Source of the DNA: CAZDDB01 sp963843285
Lineage (GTDB): Bacteria; Acidobacteriota; HRBIN11; JAKEFK01
Length of the DNA: 64,000 nt
Assembly: GCA_963843285.1 (NCBI GenBank)
Contig: CAWJJO010000020.1
Location: 62,001 to 126,000 of the forward strand
Direction: 5' to 3'
Part shown: piece by piece, positions 16,041 to 26,194 of the stretch
Position numbering within the stretch: the first letter of the stretch is position 1
Layout: each line of letters starts with the position of its first letter
The notes under the pieces: generated by a model
What the model saw: the letters and a program-made list of their open reading frames with translations, nothing else
What the model was told of the DNA's origin: nothing
Databases searched by the model: none
Made by a program: the position numbers and the translations under genes

Positions 16041-18460
16041 TCAATCGACCGGCAAATGCATTTTATTGAGAAAGGCTGCCCAACGCGAGTCGCCGCTCAG
16101 CTTTGACAGAATCGGATCGCCCTTGATGAGACTAAGACCGCTGTCACGCTGTTTGTAGGCACGGTCCAACCATTCGAAAGTTTTGTCAGATTCGTTCCGG
16201 AAGGCGTAAATTTCTGCGATCTGAAGTTCCCCTTTGTTCCGGTTTCTTTCTATGTAGTCGTTCAGTGCCGCATCAGCTTCCTTCTTCTTCCCCGCGCGGT
16301 AATAAGCCAGCGCCAGTCCATACAACCGCCAGTCAGGATCCGGCTCTATTTGAATTTCGGCAAGCGCAGCCTCCAGTTTGGATTGCATTAGATAGATACT
16401 CCCGATGTTCATGTGCGCCGCGGGATACTGCAAGTTCAACTCCAAACTTTTCCTGAACTCCGATTCTGCCACTTTCAAACGGCCAAGATACAGGAGATAC
16501 AGACCGAGATAGTAGTGCGCCCCGGTATTGAGAGGATCCAGTTCTATCGCTCTGCGCTGCAGTGTGATCGCTTCCTCGAAGCGACCCATTGTACATGCTA
16601 GCCCGGCTGCGGACTGGAGCACGCTTGCATTTCCCGAATCCAATTGGAGTGCGCGTTGCATTGAAGCATCTGCGCCCTTCCAGTCCCAGTCGTAGACCCT
16701 CAGGATGGACCCCATTCTCGCATGAGCCACAGCCAGGTCCGGATCGAGTTTAAGCGCCATCTCCGCTTCCCGGCGCGCCTTCCGGTTCGCTTCATCCACA
16801 GACACGTAGCCATTACCTGCTTGAACGCTGTGGGCAGAGGACAGTCCAACCCAGGCGCCCGCGTAGTCCTGGATCGATCTGCAGCGCCTTCTCGTAGTAA
16901 CCGATTGCCTTCTCCAAATCTTCCCTGGTTCGACGGCTCCGGAAGTATCGCCCTTGCAAGTACGCATTGTAGGCTTCGACATTTGGTTCGTTTGCGGGCT
17001 TTTGAACTCCCAGCAACTTTAATTTCAGAGCTTTTGCCACAGATGCAGCAATATCATCCTGGACCGCAAAGATGTCATTCAGTTCCCGATCGTACGTCTC
17101 CGACCACAAGTGAAAACCGTCTGTTGCGTTGATTAGCTGTGCCGTAATGCGCACACGCTTCCCTTCCTTACGAACGCTCCCCTCCAGAATGTTTTTTACA
17201 TTCAGCTTCCCTGCAATCACACGCAGATCTTCGCTCTTTCCTTTGAATGAAAAAGAGGAGGTTCTGGCAGCCACATGCAATTCCTGAATCTTTGCGAGAT
17301 CGTTGAGCAGCTCTTCGGCCAGTCCGTCCGCGAAATACTCTTGATCCTTCAACGGACTCAGATCCTCAAAAGGAAGCACCGCAATCGATGGCGCGCTACT
17401 CTCAAGATGCGCCGGCGCTTTTGCTTCCGGCCGTTGTGCTCGCTCCAGATTTCCGCGGGGTCCGCGGAAGAACAGGAAAGTTCCGACCGCAAGAACAGTC
17501 ACTGCCAGAATAATTCCAGCGAAGAGTCCAACTCTTCTGGAGCGATCCGTCGTCGACTTTACTTCCCTGGCAGAGAGGGTTGCGCGAATGCTGGAATGGG
17601 TGGAAGTATCACGCTTCAAACGCTGCAAATCGGTTCGCATTTCAGCGGCGCTGCTGTATCGAAGATTTCTGTCCTTCTCCAGCGCCTTGCTGATGATTTC
17701 TTCGAGTTTTGCCGGGACATTTTGGTTTAATCGTACGGGAGACACCGGCTCCTTCACGAAAATGGCTTCCAGAATTTCTGCCGTGCTCCGCCCGAAAAAC
17801 GGCAACGATCCGGTCACCATTTCGTAGAGCAGTACCCCGAAAGAAAAGAGATCAGTCCGCACATCCACTTCCCTGCCACGGGCCTGTTCGGGGGACATGT
17901 AAGACACGGTTCCGATGGTAGTTCCTGTTCTTGTAAGATGCGGTTGAACGCTTTCGGTCGGCATCTCGGGATCCGTAGCTTCTTCCCGGGTTGTATGCTT
18001 TGCCAGACCGAAATCGAGGAGTTTTGCATGACCTCGTTCGGTTATGAAGATGTTTGCCGGCTTGATATCGCGATGGATGATATGTTCCGCATGGGCGGCG
18101 TCCAACGCGTCAGCAATTTCAGTTGCCAGTTCGATCACGGTTTCGATTTCCATTGGCGAGCCGTGAATGGCATGCTTCAGGGTTTGACCCTTCATCATTT
18201 CCATTGCGATAAAAGGACGCCCTTCGTGTTGACCGATCTCATGGATCGGTGCAAATGTTGGGATGGTTTAGCCCTGATGCCGACTGTGCCTCCCGCTGGA
18301 ATCGCTCCAGCGCTTCCGGGCTGTCCGCTACATCATCCGGTAGAAATTTCAGTGCAACATGGCGTTTCAGGCTCAGGTCTTCGGCTTCGTACACTACTCC
18401 CATTCCGCCTCCACCGAGTTTTCTCAGGATGCGATAATGAGATACAGTTTGCTCGATCAA
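16041..18460 (-). pseudogene. Ser/Thr protein kinase with TolB-like and TPR domains, two frameshifts
   Basis: Reading the three frames together gives a complete protein kinase of the PknB type. The order is glycine loop KLGGGGMGVVYEAED, HRDIKPANI and DFGLAKH, then a transmembrane helix, a FlgO/TolB-N-like domain starting SIAVLPFEDLSPLKDQEYFADG, and TPR repeats to the C-terminus. Such kinases are abundant in Acidobacteriota. The frame breaks twice. One extra base at about 18247 separates HPNIC from the rest, and one at about 16868 breaks the first TPR (IDP to DYAGAW). Each repairs with a single-base deletion, so these may be recent mutations or assembly errors. Confidence 0.85.
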
Positions 18461-18541
18461 GTCGACCTATCCCTAATTGAAATGACTATAACACGCCTCC
18501 AGGCGACTTTTCAGAAATGCAGTCTCGAGCGGTGCTTGTGA

Positions 18542-19912
18542 TTAATCAGATTCGTGCGCAACATGGTTGAGGACACGCATGTGGATCTTGTGGATGATGA
18601 AATCAGCCCACAGTTTCCAGTAGGTTTCCGGCCACATGTGATGCCGGTACCAGGTGGTCCCTTCCAGAAGCGTACGATTCCCGGGCAATCGTGTGAGCTT
18701 GAATTGTCCACCGTTTGAAACTAGAAATCCATCCAGATGCGGGGGCCGAATCCGCGAATAGGGAGTCCATTCTTGCATCGGTTGCGGATTCGAAGTCACG
18801 GAAAATTTCAGCAGCTCGTTCGGTTTCCAAACTTCGATCGGCTCTGTGAATTCACCGGTCGAAAATTCGCAATGACGAACCGCGCCAGCGCCGCCGGCGC
18901 CATCAATCCTGGCTCTCACCGGATATGCGATGCCGATTCGAAAAATCCAATCCTGCGGTTCCGGCAGTTCACTGAAGGCAATTACATGCGCCCAAACTAC
19001 CTCGGGTGCTGCGTCGATTTCAATCGCTGTCTTGACTTCGAATTGGGAAGGACGCGGATCTACCGATTCCATTCCAGTAATAAATGGAATGGTAGCAATC
19101 ATGGCAAAGAACATCGGCGCAACTCCATGCTTGGATGCAGGACGTGATTGAAGCAAGTATGCGATCCATGCGCCCAGCATTGCCAGCACAGCCGCGAGAG
19201 GCGCCGCCATCAGAACGCAAATCATCCCTTCAAATGCAAAGGCGATCAACGCCGCGCCGACAAGTACAATAGAGCAAAGAGAAACGATCAGACAACTGCG
19301 GATGCTTCTTGGCTTATGGTATGTATAAATCAAAACGGAAGTGAATCCGAGACAAAACGGCATCCCGATAAATAATCCCCATCCGTAGTTTCGCATCACA
19401 TCCACACTGAACAGGGTGAAGAGAAGGGCAGAAATAACGTTCAAAGCCAGAGCAAGCGCAGCGCTTCCAAATTTGTCATCCGGGATCAGTCGATCCAGCA
19501 GCCGTAACCTGCCCGGTTTTGAGACAACAGCAACTCCATCGGATGGAGGAATCAGACACAACAGTAAGAAGAACAAAAGATTCAATACCGGCACAAAGAA
19601 GAGAAACACGAGCCAAGGGGACAGTCCGATCGACCGTAATCTCCGGATGGTCAACATTGTACCGACCCAGATAAACGGTAGGGCCAGAACAACGAGCGTG
19701 GCAAACAATGCGATGTCTTCAGGCCGGATGGAAAGAACTGTTCCGCTGGGAGCAGGAATCAAATAGCTGGTGATCGACCACGAATGTTTGAAAAAGACGA
19801 AAGCGACAGAGCGGTCCAGATTATATTTGACGGCAAACAGAAGGCAGCCCCAGAAAGCGTAGGTTCCGCGATCCACTTTGCCGCCCCATGTCCACAGCTC
19901 AGAAACCTTCAT
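18542..19912 (-). CDS. DUF805-like membrane protein with C-terminal SRPBCC domain
   Basis: The 456-residue product starts MKVSELWTWGGKVDRGTYAFWG, which resembles a DUF805 N-terminus. About eight transmembrane helices follow. The last 150 residues (from about VKTAIEIDAAPEVVWAHV) form a soluble SRPBCC/START-like ligand-binding domain ending near MWPETYWKLWADFIIHKIHMRVL. The start at 19912 overlaps the upstream RING-like gene by 4 nt (ATGA), so the two are translationally coupled. An earlier in-frame start would run inside that gene. A membrane protein fused to a lipid- or small-ligand-binding fold suggests sensing or handling a hydrophobic compound, but this is inference. Confidence 0.82.
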   Translation of the reverse strand: MKVSELWTWGGKVDRGTYAFWGCLLFAVKYNLDRSVAFVFFKHSWSITSYLIPAPSGTVLSIRPEDIALFATLVVLALPFIWVGTMLTIRRLRSIGLSPWLVFLFFVPVLNLLFFLLLCLIPPSDGVAVVSKPGRLRLLDRLIPDDKFGSAALALALNVISALLFTLFSVDVMRNYGWGLFIGMPFCLGFTSVLIYTYHKPRSIRSCLIVSLCSIVLVGAALIAFAFEGMICVLMAAPLAAVLAMLGAWIAYLLQSRPASKHGVAPMFFAMIATIPFITGMESVDPRPSQFEVKTAIEIDAAPEVVWAHVIAFSELPEPQDWIFRIGIAYPVRARIDGAGGAGAVRHCEFSTGEFTEPIEVWKPNELLKFSVTSNPQPMQEWTPYSRIRPPHLDGFLVSNGGQFKLTRLPGNRTLLEGTTWYRHHMWPETYWKLWADFIIHKIHMRVLNHVAHESD

Positions 19913-20331
19913 AAGCTTCGAATCAAGTACACCAGCACCATCGGAAAGACATTCACAGTCAGATATACCAGGTCCTGGCGCGCAGCTCCGCGAATATTCC
20001 GCCGCAGAATCAAACTGTTTTGTATCAAATCCCAACCGTAGTACATGGACGCCAGCAAGCAGTAGGAAATGGCGGGGACCAGCAAGAAACTGAAGAACAC
20101 TGCGACCGCGCTATGCAGCGCGCAAAGTGTCCACAGAATTGCGGGCAGAAAGAGCAACCTGTTGCGACGATTTTCGGTTGCCGTCCCACGACAACCGAAA
20201 ATGGTGCAATGTCCATATTCGGCCCAGCATGCGGAATGATGCGAAGTACCGCAGTCACTGCAGCTCCTGCTTTCCGCAGGAATATCTAGTAAGCCACGGC
20301 AATAGGGACAAACCTGCGAGGTGTTTCGCAT
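19909..20331 (-). CDS. Prokaryotic RING-finger-like membrane protein
   Basis: The 140-residue protein opens with a cross-brace-like zinc pattern within the first 50 residues: CPYC, CSDCG, HHSACW and CTIFGC. This is the layout of the prokaryotic RING family 1 domain. Two or three hydrophobic segments follow (about residues 60-85 and 115-137). The ATG at 20331 is used because AGGAGG lies 10 nt upstream. A GTG nine bases earlier is too close to that site. In eukaryotes RING domains act in ubiquitin ligation, but nothing here points to ubiquitin-like partners. It is coupled to the downstream DUF805-SRPBCC gene. Confidence 0.75.
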   Translation of the reverse strand: MRNTSQVCPYCRGLLDIPAESRSCSDCGTSHHSACWAEYGHCTIFGCRGTATENRRNRLLFLPAILWTLCALHSAVAVFFSFLLVPAISYCLLASMYYGWDLIQNSLILRRNIRGAARQDLVYLTVNVFPMVLVYLIRSL

Positions 20332-20343
20332 GACAATCACCTC

Positions 20344-20871
20344 CTATTTCGAGTCCAGGAGTTTCCGGAGCCTGTCTCCCATTTTAATCAGCTTGATCAA
20401 GGAAGGAGTAGGAATCCGGCTCGCCTGTTCATAAAATCCGGTCATCGTTTCAAAGAAATTGAGCATTTCCTGCAAACGCGCTTTTGTTACGGAGTCTCGG
20501 TCCGCGGATTTTTCCGATTCCGCAACGCACTGGCGCAACACTGCCAGAGTCGGATCCAGCTCTCGCCGTTTGCGCTCTTCCACAACAATGCGGAACATCT
20601 CCCAAACATCTTTGAGTGATTCAAAATGATCGCGACGATCACCAAGCTTGTGAATGATGCGGACGATCCCCCAGGCCTGGAGCTCGCGCAAACTGTTGCT
20701 TACATTGGATCGGGCAACCGCGAGAGTCTCGGCGATCTCCTCAGCAGGCAGAGGATCCGCGGAGATGTAGAGCAAGGCATGAATCTGGGCGACAGTCCGG
20801 TTGATCCCCCATCGGGTCCCCATCTCGCCCCAGTGAAGGATGAATCTTTGTACGACCGGAGTCAGCTTCAT
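20344..20871 (-). CDS. GbsR/MarR-type transcriptional regulator
   Basis: The 175-residue protein has the GbsR family opening FILHWGEMGTRWGINRTVAQIHALLYI. A winged helix-turn-helix follows (PLPAEEIAETLAVARSNVSNSLRELQAWGIV), and the wing contains KLGDRRDHF. GbsR-type regulators usually repress adjacent genes and respond to small ligands. It is the first gene of a three-gene minus-strand operon, and the promoter at 20905-20933 lies just upstream, so autoregulation is likely. Confidence 0.88.
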   Translation of the reverse strand: MKLTPVVQRFILHWGEMGTRWGINRTVAQIHALLYISADPLPAEEIAETLAVARSNVSNSLRELQAWGIVRIIHKLGDRRDHFESLKDVWEMFRIVVEERKRRELDPTLAVLRQCVAESEKSADRDSVTKARLQEMLNFFETMTGFYEQASRIPTPSLIKLIKMGDRLRKLLDSK

Positions 20872-20904
20872 CGTATTCTCCTTCTCTTATTTCTGTCTGA
20901 ACTG

Positions 20905-20933
20905 AAATTACTGCAATTTATGTTATTTGTCAA
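20905..20933 (-). promoter_or_regulatory. Promoter of the GbsR-RING-DUF805 operon
   Basis: On the minus strand TTGACA (20928-20933) and TAATTT (20905-20910) are separated by exactly 17 bp. The regulator start lies about 34 nt downstream. The near-repeated CAGTAATTTCAGTTCAG around the -10 could be an operator; that part is a guess. Confidence 0.6.
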
Positions 20934-20975
20934 TGGCCCTTTCCTCTAGCCCGGGGACTCCTTACAATACAGGTT

Positions 20976-21671
20976 ATGGCGAAACATATCGGCATCGTAG
21001 CTTGCAGCGCGGAAGGCGCCGCTCTCTGCTACCGGACGATCTGCCTCGAGGGAGCGGAGTTCATGGGAACGCATTCGCATCCGGAGATCAGCATGCACAC
21101 GCATTCTCTTGGCGAGTACATGAAGTTCATCTACAAGGACAACTGGAACGGCATTGCAGAATTGATGCTGGATTCTGCTGAAAAACTGGCACGGATCGGC
21201 GCTGAATTCCTGCTCTGTCCGGATAACACGATCCATCAGGTTCTTGATTTCGTGGTTCCTAAAAGCCCGCTTCCGTGGCTTCATATTGCTGAAGAGGTCG
21301 CTGCCGAAGCAAAGCGAAAAGGCTATCGCAAGCTCGGCCTGCTCGGAACGAAGTATCTGACGGAAGGTCCGGTATATCCCCCAAAACTAAAAGCTCAGCA
21401 GATTGACTTGACGATACCGGAATCAGAGGAACGTCTGCGAATCAACGAGATTATCTTTGATGAGCTGGTGAACGGAAAGTTCCTGTCCAAATCTCGCAGC
21501 TATTTAGTAAATGTGATCGATCGATTCAGAGATCAAGGCTGCGATGCTGCGATTCTGGGTTGCACGGAAATTCCTCTGCTGATTTTACCCGAAGACTCAC
21601 CGATACCGGTGCTGGATTCTACACGGTTGCTGGCGCGAGCGGCACTGCGAAAAGCCTGCAGGCCCCTGTAG
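20976..21671 (+). CDS. Aspartate/glutamate racemase family protein
   Basis: The 231-residue protein has the two catalytic cysteine neighbourhoods of cofactor-independent amino-acid racemases: LLCPDNTIHQ near residue 82 and AILGCTEIPLL near residue 195. It starts KHIGIVACSAEGAALCYRTI. The first motif has CPDNTIH where many family members have CNTAH, so the substrate could differ from aspartate. These enzymes interconvert L- and D-amino acids or related acids. It is divergent from the regulator operon. Confidence 0.85.
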   Translation: MAKHIGIVACSAEGAALCYRTICLEGAEFMGTHSHPEISMHTHSLGEYMKFIYKDNWNGIAELMLDSAEKLARIGAEFLLCPDNTIHQVLDFVVPKSPLPWLHIAEEVAAEAKRKGYRKLGLLGTKYLTEGPVYPPKLKAQQIDLTIPESEERLRINEIIFDELVNGKFLSKSRSYLVNVIDRFRDQGCDAAILGCTEIPLLILPEDSPIPVLDSTRLLARAALRKACRPL

Positions 21672-21915
21672 GCTGAGCATTTTCCCTCGCAGTACTGTTC
21701 TGAAAAACTGCCGCGTTGACTTACGCGCGTAGAAATTTCCAATTCCCGGAGAAAATGCTCAGCCCGGTTCGCGAAGTGTGACTCATGCGTTTCGGAGACG
21801 GGCTGTACATTTGCGTGCACTTGAATAATCCAAAATTGCTTTTGAAGAGATCACACCTGCCGCGTTCCTAATGCTCAACGCGGCAAATGCATAGCCCCTA
21901 CGAATAATGACATAT
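21672..21915. other. Intergenic region with two inverted repeats
   Basis: GGCTGAGCATTTT just after the racemase stop faces AAAATGCTCAGCC about 80 bp downstream. A second stem, GCCGCGTT (21859-21866) with AACGCGGC (21877-21884), has a 10-nt loop. Neither is followed by a T run. They could form RNA ends between the convergent racemase and pgl genes. No reading frame is convincing. Confidence 0.5.
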
Positions 21916-22635
21916 TCAGAGCATTTTGGCGGCCGGGTGATCCACAAACAGCGTCAGCTTGCCCTCCACAGGCTGGATCAATTGCGAAGGATAAATGTCA
22001 GGCTGCCGGGCTCCCTGCAGTACCGCTTTCAATGGAATCGCCTTTGAGTCACCGGAAATCAGAAACGCGATATGAGATGCATGGTTGATCAATGGAGCTG
22101 TAAACGTAATTCGGTTTGCAGCGAATTTCTCTACATAGTTGGAAACGACAAGCCGGTCCGTTACCTTCAATGCCGATGTCCCAGGAAACAAAGATGCGGT
22201 GTGACCATCATCTCCCATTCCAAGAAATACAAGATCAAATCGTGGCCAACTCTCGCTGGCCCCAAAAACATTTCTGATTTCCCGCTCATAATCCAGAGCC
22301 GCTGATTCGGGCTGCGGATCTTCGCCGCGGATCCGATGAACATTTGCGGCGGGAATCGGCGCACGATCCAGCAGAGCTTCGCGCGTCATCCTGTAATTGC
22401 TGTCGCGATGATCCGGCGGCACACACCGCTCATCCCCCCAGAACAGGTGGATGCCCTTCCAGGGAATTTCCACAATACCAGCCAGTCTCGTATATAGTAT
22501 TTTGGGAGTTGAACCGCCGGAAAGTGCAACGGTAAACCGGCCGCGAGAGGAAATAGATTCTGCTGCAAGTTGTACAAATAGTTCGGCCGCCTTGCGGCTG
22601 ATATCCTCGGAATCATGGCATCGTACAAGTTCCAT
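21916..22635 (-). CDS. pgl: 6-phosphogluconolactonase
   Basis: The 239-residue protein hydrolyses 6-phosphogluconolactone in the oxidative pentose phosphate pathway. Family motifs are VALSGGSTPKILYTRLA, WGDERCVPPDHRDSNYRMTREALL and LGMGDDGHTASLFPGT, all intact. The ORF length is standard. It is divergent from the flavoprotein-polyferredoxin gene. No zwf or gnd is next to it. Confidence 0.93.
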   Translation of the reverse strand: MELVRCHDSEDISRKAAELFVQLAAESISSRGRFTVALSGGSTPKILYTRLAGIVEIPWKGIHLFWGDERCVPPDHRDSNYRMTREALLDRAPIPAANVHRIRGEDPQPESAALDYEREIRNVFGASESWPRFDLVFLGMGDDGHTASLFPGTSALKVTDRLVVSNYVEKFAANRITFTAPLINHASHIAFLISGDSKAIPLKAVLQGARQPDIYPSQLIQPVEGKLTLFVDHPAAKML

Positions 22636-22734
22636 GGGACACTCCTATTGGCTAATTGTTCTGATGATTATAATGGGATCTGTAAGTTTGGGGAACATTT
22701 TTCGACTACTTTACATCAGATAGGGGGGAACCCC

Positions 22735-25071
22735 ATGTTTCTATCGCGATATGTGAACTGGCTCCATACCCGCTGGCCGGCGGGTACCGTCGAGAAGCTC
22801 CCCGAAGTCAATGAAGACGGAACGACGGCCGTTCCCGGCGTCCGGGTAACGGGGGATCTGACCGGCATTCCCCTCTTGAAATTCTCCTCCGATACGGGCG
22901 CAAGAGCCGTCCAAGCGATTCTGAAAGAGTCGGATTTTGTTTCAGGCCGATCAAATGATCCAAATCTTCTCGATCTGGCGATTGTCGGCGGTGGAGTTTC
23001 GGGTGTTGCGGCAGCAATCGAAGCGAAAAAAGCAGGTCTGAATTACAAGATCTTTGAGGCGAGCCAGATTTTTTCCACCGTCGCGAACTTTCCAAAGGCA
23101 AAGCCGATCTACACGTACCCCACAGACATGATTCCGGCGGGTGGTTTGCAGTTTAAGGCAGACATAAAAGAAGCGTTGCTGGATGAAATGGAAGAGCAGC
23201 GGAAGGTTGCCGGCGTCGATGTCACAATAGCGCGGATTGAACGGCTCGAACGGAAAGGTGGCGAATTACTTCTGCATCATGGCGACAGCCAGACAGCTAC
23301 GCGCGCGCGGCGTGTGGTCATCGCGATCGGTAGAAGCGGCAATCACCGGAAACTCGGTTGTCCGGGAGAGGATCTGGATAAAGTATTCAACCGACTTTAC
23401 GATCCGAAGGAGTTTGCGGGAAAGGATGTCCTTGTCGTTGGCGGCGGAGATACAGCTCTGGAAACGGCAATCGCGGTCGCGTTATGCGGAGGGAATGTCA
23501 CCGTCAGTTATCGGAAAAAAGAATTCGCCCGTCCGAAGCCGGAGAATGTCGAAAAGCTGCAAATGTTGCAAGCGAATCCAGAAGCGGAAGTCGCCGTGGA
23601 AAAACCGACATCTGAACGCGTCACGACGGCAGCCACCTATCGCATGCGCGGCGATAAGAAAGCGGGGAGCGTCCATCTCGCATTGCAGACGCGCATCAAA
23701 GAGATCCAGAAAGACAAAGTGATTCTGCTGAATGAGCGAAGCCAGGAAACCGTGCTTCGCAACGATGTTGTCTTCAGCATGATCGGCCGTGAAGCGCCTC
23801 TCGATTTTTTCCGGCGTTCCGGAATTCCGATTCGCGGAGAATGGAGAGCGAGCACCTGGATCAGTTTTATCGCATTTTTTGTATTTTGTGTGTTTCTCTA
23901 CAATTGGAAATCCAGCGGGGATTTGAACAAGATGTTTCAGAAGAACCATTGGTTTCCATTCAACATCATGAAAGCAGACGATCTTTCCACATTCGCCGGA
24001 ACGATCTCCATCAGTTTAAGGGATCCGTCTTTCTACTATTCACTGGCTTACTGTGTTTGCGTTGTGCTGTTCGGAATCGGCAGGATGAAGCGCCGGAAAA
24101 CGCCCTATGTGAAGCTGCAAACATGGAGTCTGATGGCGATCCAGGTGATTCCGCTGTTCTTGCTGCCGCAGATCGTGCTTCCATGGATGGGTCATAACGG
24201 ATTTTTTGATTCGGGAGCGGCCAAGTATGTAGCGGATCATCTCTTCCCGCTGGTGACATACGGGCAGAGGCGGGAATACTGGCGCGCATTTGGACTTGTG
24301 CTGGCGTGGCCACTTTTGATCTGGAATCTGTTTACGACTCAGCCGCTCTGGTGGTGGTTGACTATTTCTTTTGTGCAAACCTTCGTGTTGATCCCGCTGA
24401 TCATTCGCGATGGGGTAAAGGCGCCTACTGCGGGTGGATCTGTTCCTGCGGCGCGCTTGCCGAAACATTGGGCGATGCGCATCGCAAAAGATGCCTCATG
24501 GTCCGTTCTGGAATCGAATGAATATGATCGGGCAGGTTGCGCTGGCTGCGGCTTTTCTGTTATTGTTTGCGCGCGTAATCTCCTGGAGTTGGCCGAAATC
24601 GGCTGCGGAATGAAGGCAAAGCTCTTGTTTGCCGGACGTATTGAACAACTGGTCCGTGTCTCGGGATCCAGTTGGATTATTACCACGTGGTCGATATCTT
24701 TCTCGCCGGGATTATCGGGGTGGGAATGTACTTCTGGTTCAGCGGACGCGTCTGGTGTCGTTTCGCATGTCCACTCGCGGCGTTGATGCACATCTACGCG
24801 CGGTTCTCGAAATTTCGTATTTTTGCCGACAAGACCGAAATGCATTTCGTGCAATGTGTGCACTTCCGTTTGCCATCAAGGAATCGACATCATGAATTTT
24901 GCCAATAAAGGGATTGCCGATGGAGGATCCGGAATGCGTGCGTTGTTCCGCCTGCGTTCAGATGTGTCCGACCGGCACTCTCAGTTTCGGCCGGTTCGGC
25001 AAAGACGGCAAACCGATTCTGGATCGCACTCCTGCTTCGCTCGTTCAAATCCGCGAAAGCTCAAACACTAA
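22735..25071 (+). pseudogene. FAD/NAD(P)-binding protein fused to a NosR/NapH-like membrane polyferredoxin, frameshifted
   Basis: The first 560 codons are intact. A thioredoxin-reductase-like flavin domain has LAIVGGGVSGVAAAIEAKKAG and a second Rossmann motif VLVVGGGDTALETAIAVALCGG. Several membrane helices follow. Beyond about 24405 the frame breaks repeatedly while the protein stays readable across frames: GAYCGWICSCGALAE, then GMYFWFSGRVWCRFACPLAAL, then CISCNVCTSVCHQG, then CVRCSACVQMCPTG. The last two are 4Fe-4S sets. At least five shifts lie between 24405 and 24910. The intact protein would carry electrons from NAD(P)H to membrane iron-sulfur centres. The start follows a GGGGGGAA site. 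Confidence 0.8.
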
Positions 25072-25076
25072 CGCTC

Positions 25077-25158
25077 CACCTTGGAGATGCGGGCGTCCTG
25101 CCCGCCATTCAGGGAACCTATCAGAGATTTCGGCGGGCACGGAGGCCCGCCACTCCAC
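25077..25158. repeat. GC-rich dispersed inverted repeat, copy 4
   Basis: GATGCGGGCGTCCTGCCCGCC and GGCGGGCACGGAGGCCCGCC arms flanked by CTCCA boxes, between the polyferredoxin fusion and arginase. Confidence 0.75.
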
Positions 25159-25185
25159 ACTTTTGTCGTATGAGATAATTATCGT

Positions 25186-26099
25186 ATGAAACGAAAGGCA
25201 AATATCATCGGTGTGCCGATGGATCTGGGCGCCGGACGCCGTGGAGTGGATATGGGTCCTTCCGCGATCCGTATCGCAGGACTGAACCAGTCGACTCGGC
25301 GTCTTGGATTCGAGGTGTCAGATTCGGGAAACATCAATGTGCGTCCGCCGGAATCGATGAAACGCGACAATTCCAGATGCTACTACCTGCCGGAGATCGC
25401 CTCTGCATGCGAAGCAGCTTGCAGGCAAAGTGGAGTCAACACTGGACGCAGAGGCTGTTCCGGTGATTTTAGGTGGCGATCATTCGATTGCGATGCGGAT
25501 CGCCGCGGGTGTTGCCTCCTTCCAGCGGAAGCGGGCTCAGAAACATCGGAATTATCTGGCTGGATGCGCATACAGATATCAACACACCGGAAAGCAGTCC
25601 ATCCGGAAATGTTCACGGAATGCCGCTTGCTGCTTTGCTCGGACATGGCGCGCGAGAACTTACGCATATCGCAGGATTCACGCCAAAAGTTCTACCGGAA
25701 CACACGGTGATCATTGGCGCGCGAAGTGTCGATCCAGGTGAACGCGATCTGTTACGTTCGTTGAAAATACGTGTATTTACGATGACAGAATTGGATGAAC
25801 GCGGAATGGCCGCGGTGATCGAAGAAGCAATCGAGATTGCATCCGGCGGAACAGCAGGTTTTCATACCACACTCGATATGGATTTCCTGGATCCCTTCGT
25901 TGCCCCCGGTGTTGGAACGCGAGAACCTGGCGGCGCAACCTATCGCGAAACACATCTTGCGATGGAGAAAATCGCAGATTCGGGCAAAATGCTTTCGGTG
26001 GAAGTTACCGAAGTGAATCCGATGTATGATACTGCAAATCAAACGGCGCAGCTGGGTGTGGAGTTTATCCTATCCGCGCTAGGCAAGAAAATTTTGTAG
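25186..26099 (+). pseudogene. rocF: Arginase-family gene with two frameshifts
   Basis: The reconstructed 303-residue protein belongs to the ureohydrolase fold and is closest to arginase (arginine to ornithine and urea). It opens with IGVPMDLGAGRRGVDMGPSAIR. The manganese motifs are all present: VILGGDHS, WLDAHTDINTP and TTLDMDFLDP. The frame changes near 25416 (after IASACEA) and near 25530 (before GLRNIGIIW). Each change is repaired by removing one base, and the sum, 912 nt, is a whole number of codons. The catalytic residues survive, so the inactivation is recent or due to sequence errors. Confidence 0.85.
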
Positions 26100-26111
26100 C
26101 TACAGTTTTTC

Positions 26112-26182
26112 GAGGGGCGGGGGGCTGCCCGCCGGACAGGATTATTCACGTCTTCGCGGGCAGGGACGCCCGCGGACTCCAA
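26112..26182. repeat. GC-rich dispersed inverted repeat, copy 5
   Basis: GGGGCGGGGGGCTGCCCGCC and CGCGGGCAGGGACGCCCGCG arms with a CTCCA end, between convergent arginase and mglA. Confidence 0.7.
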
Positions 26183-26194
26183 ACTTACTGGAGG

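Noticed and set aside
24405..25540. Programmed frameshifting as an explanation for the broken frames
   Set aside because: The shifts go in both directions, are too many, and lack a common slippery site or pseudoknot.
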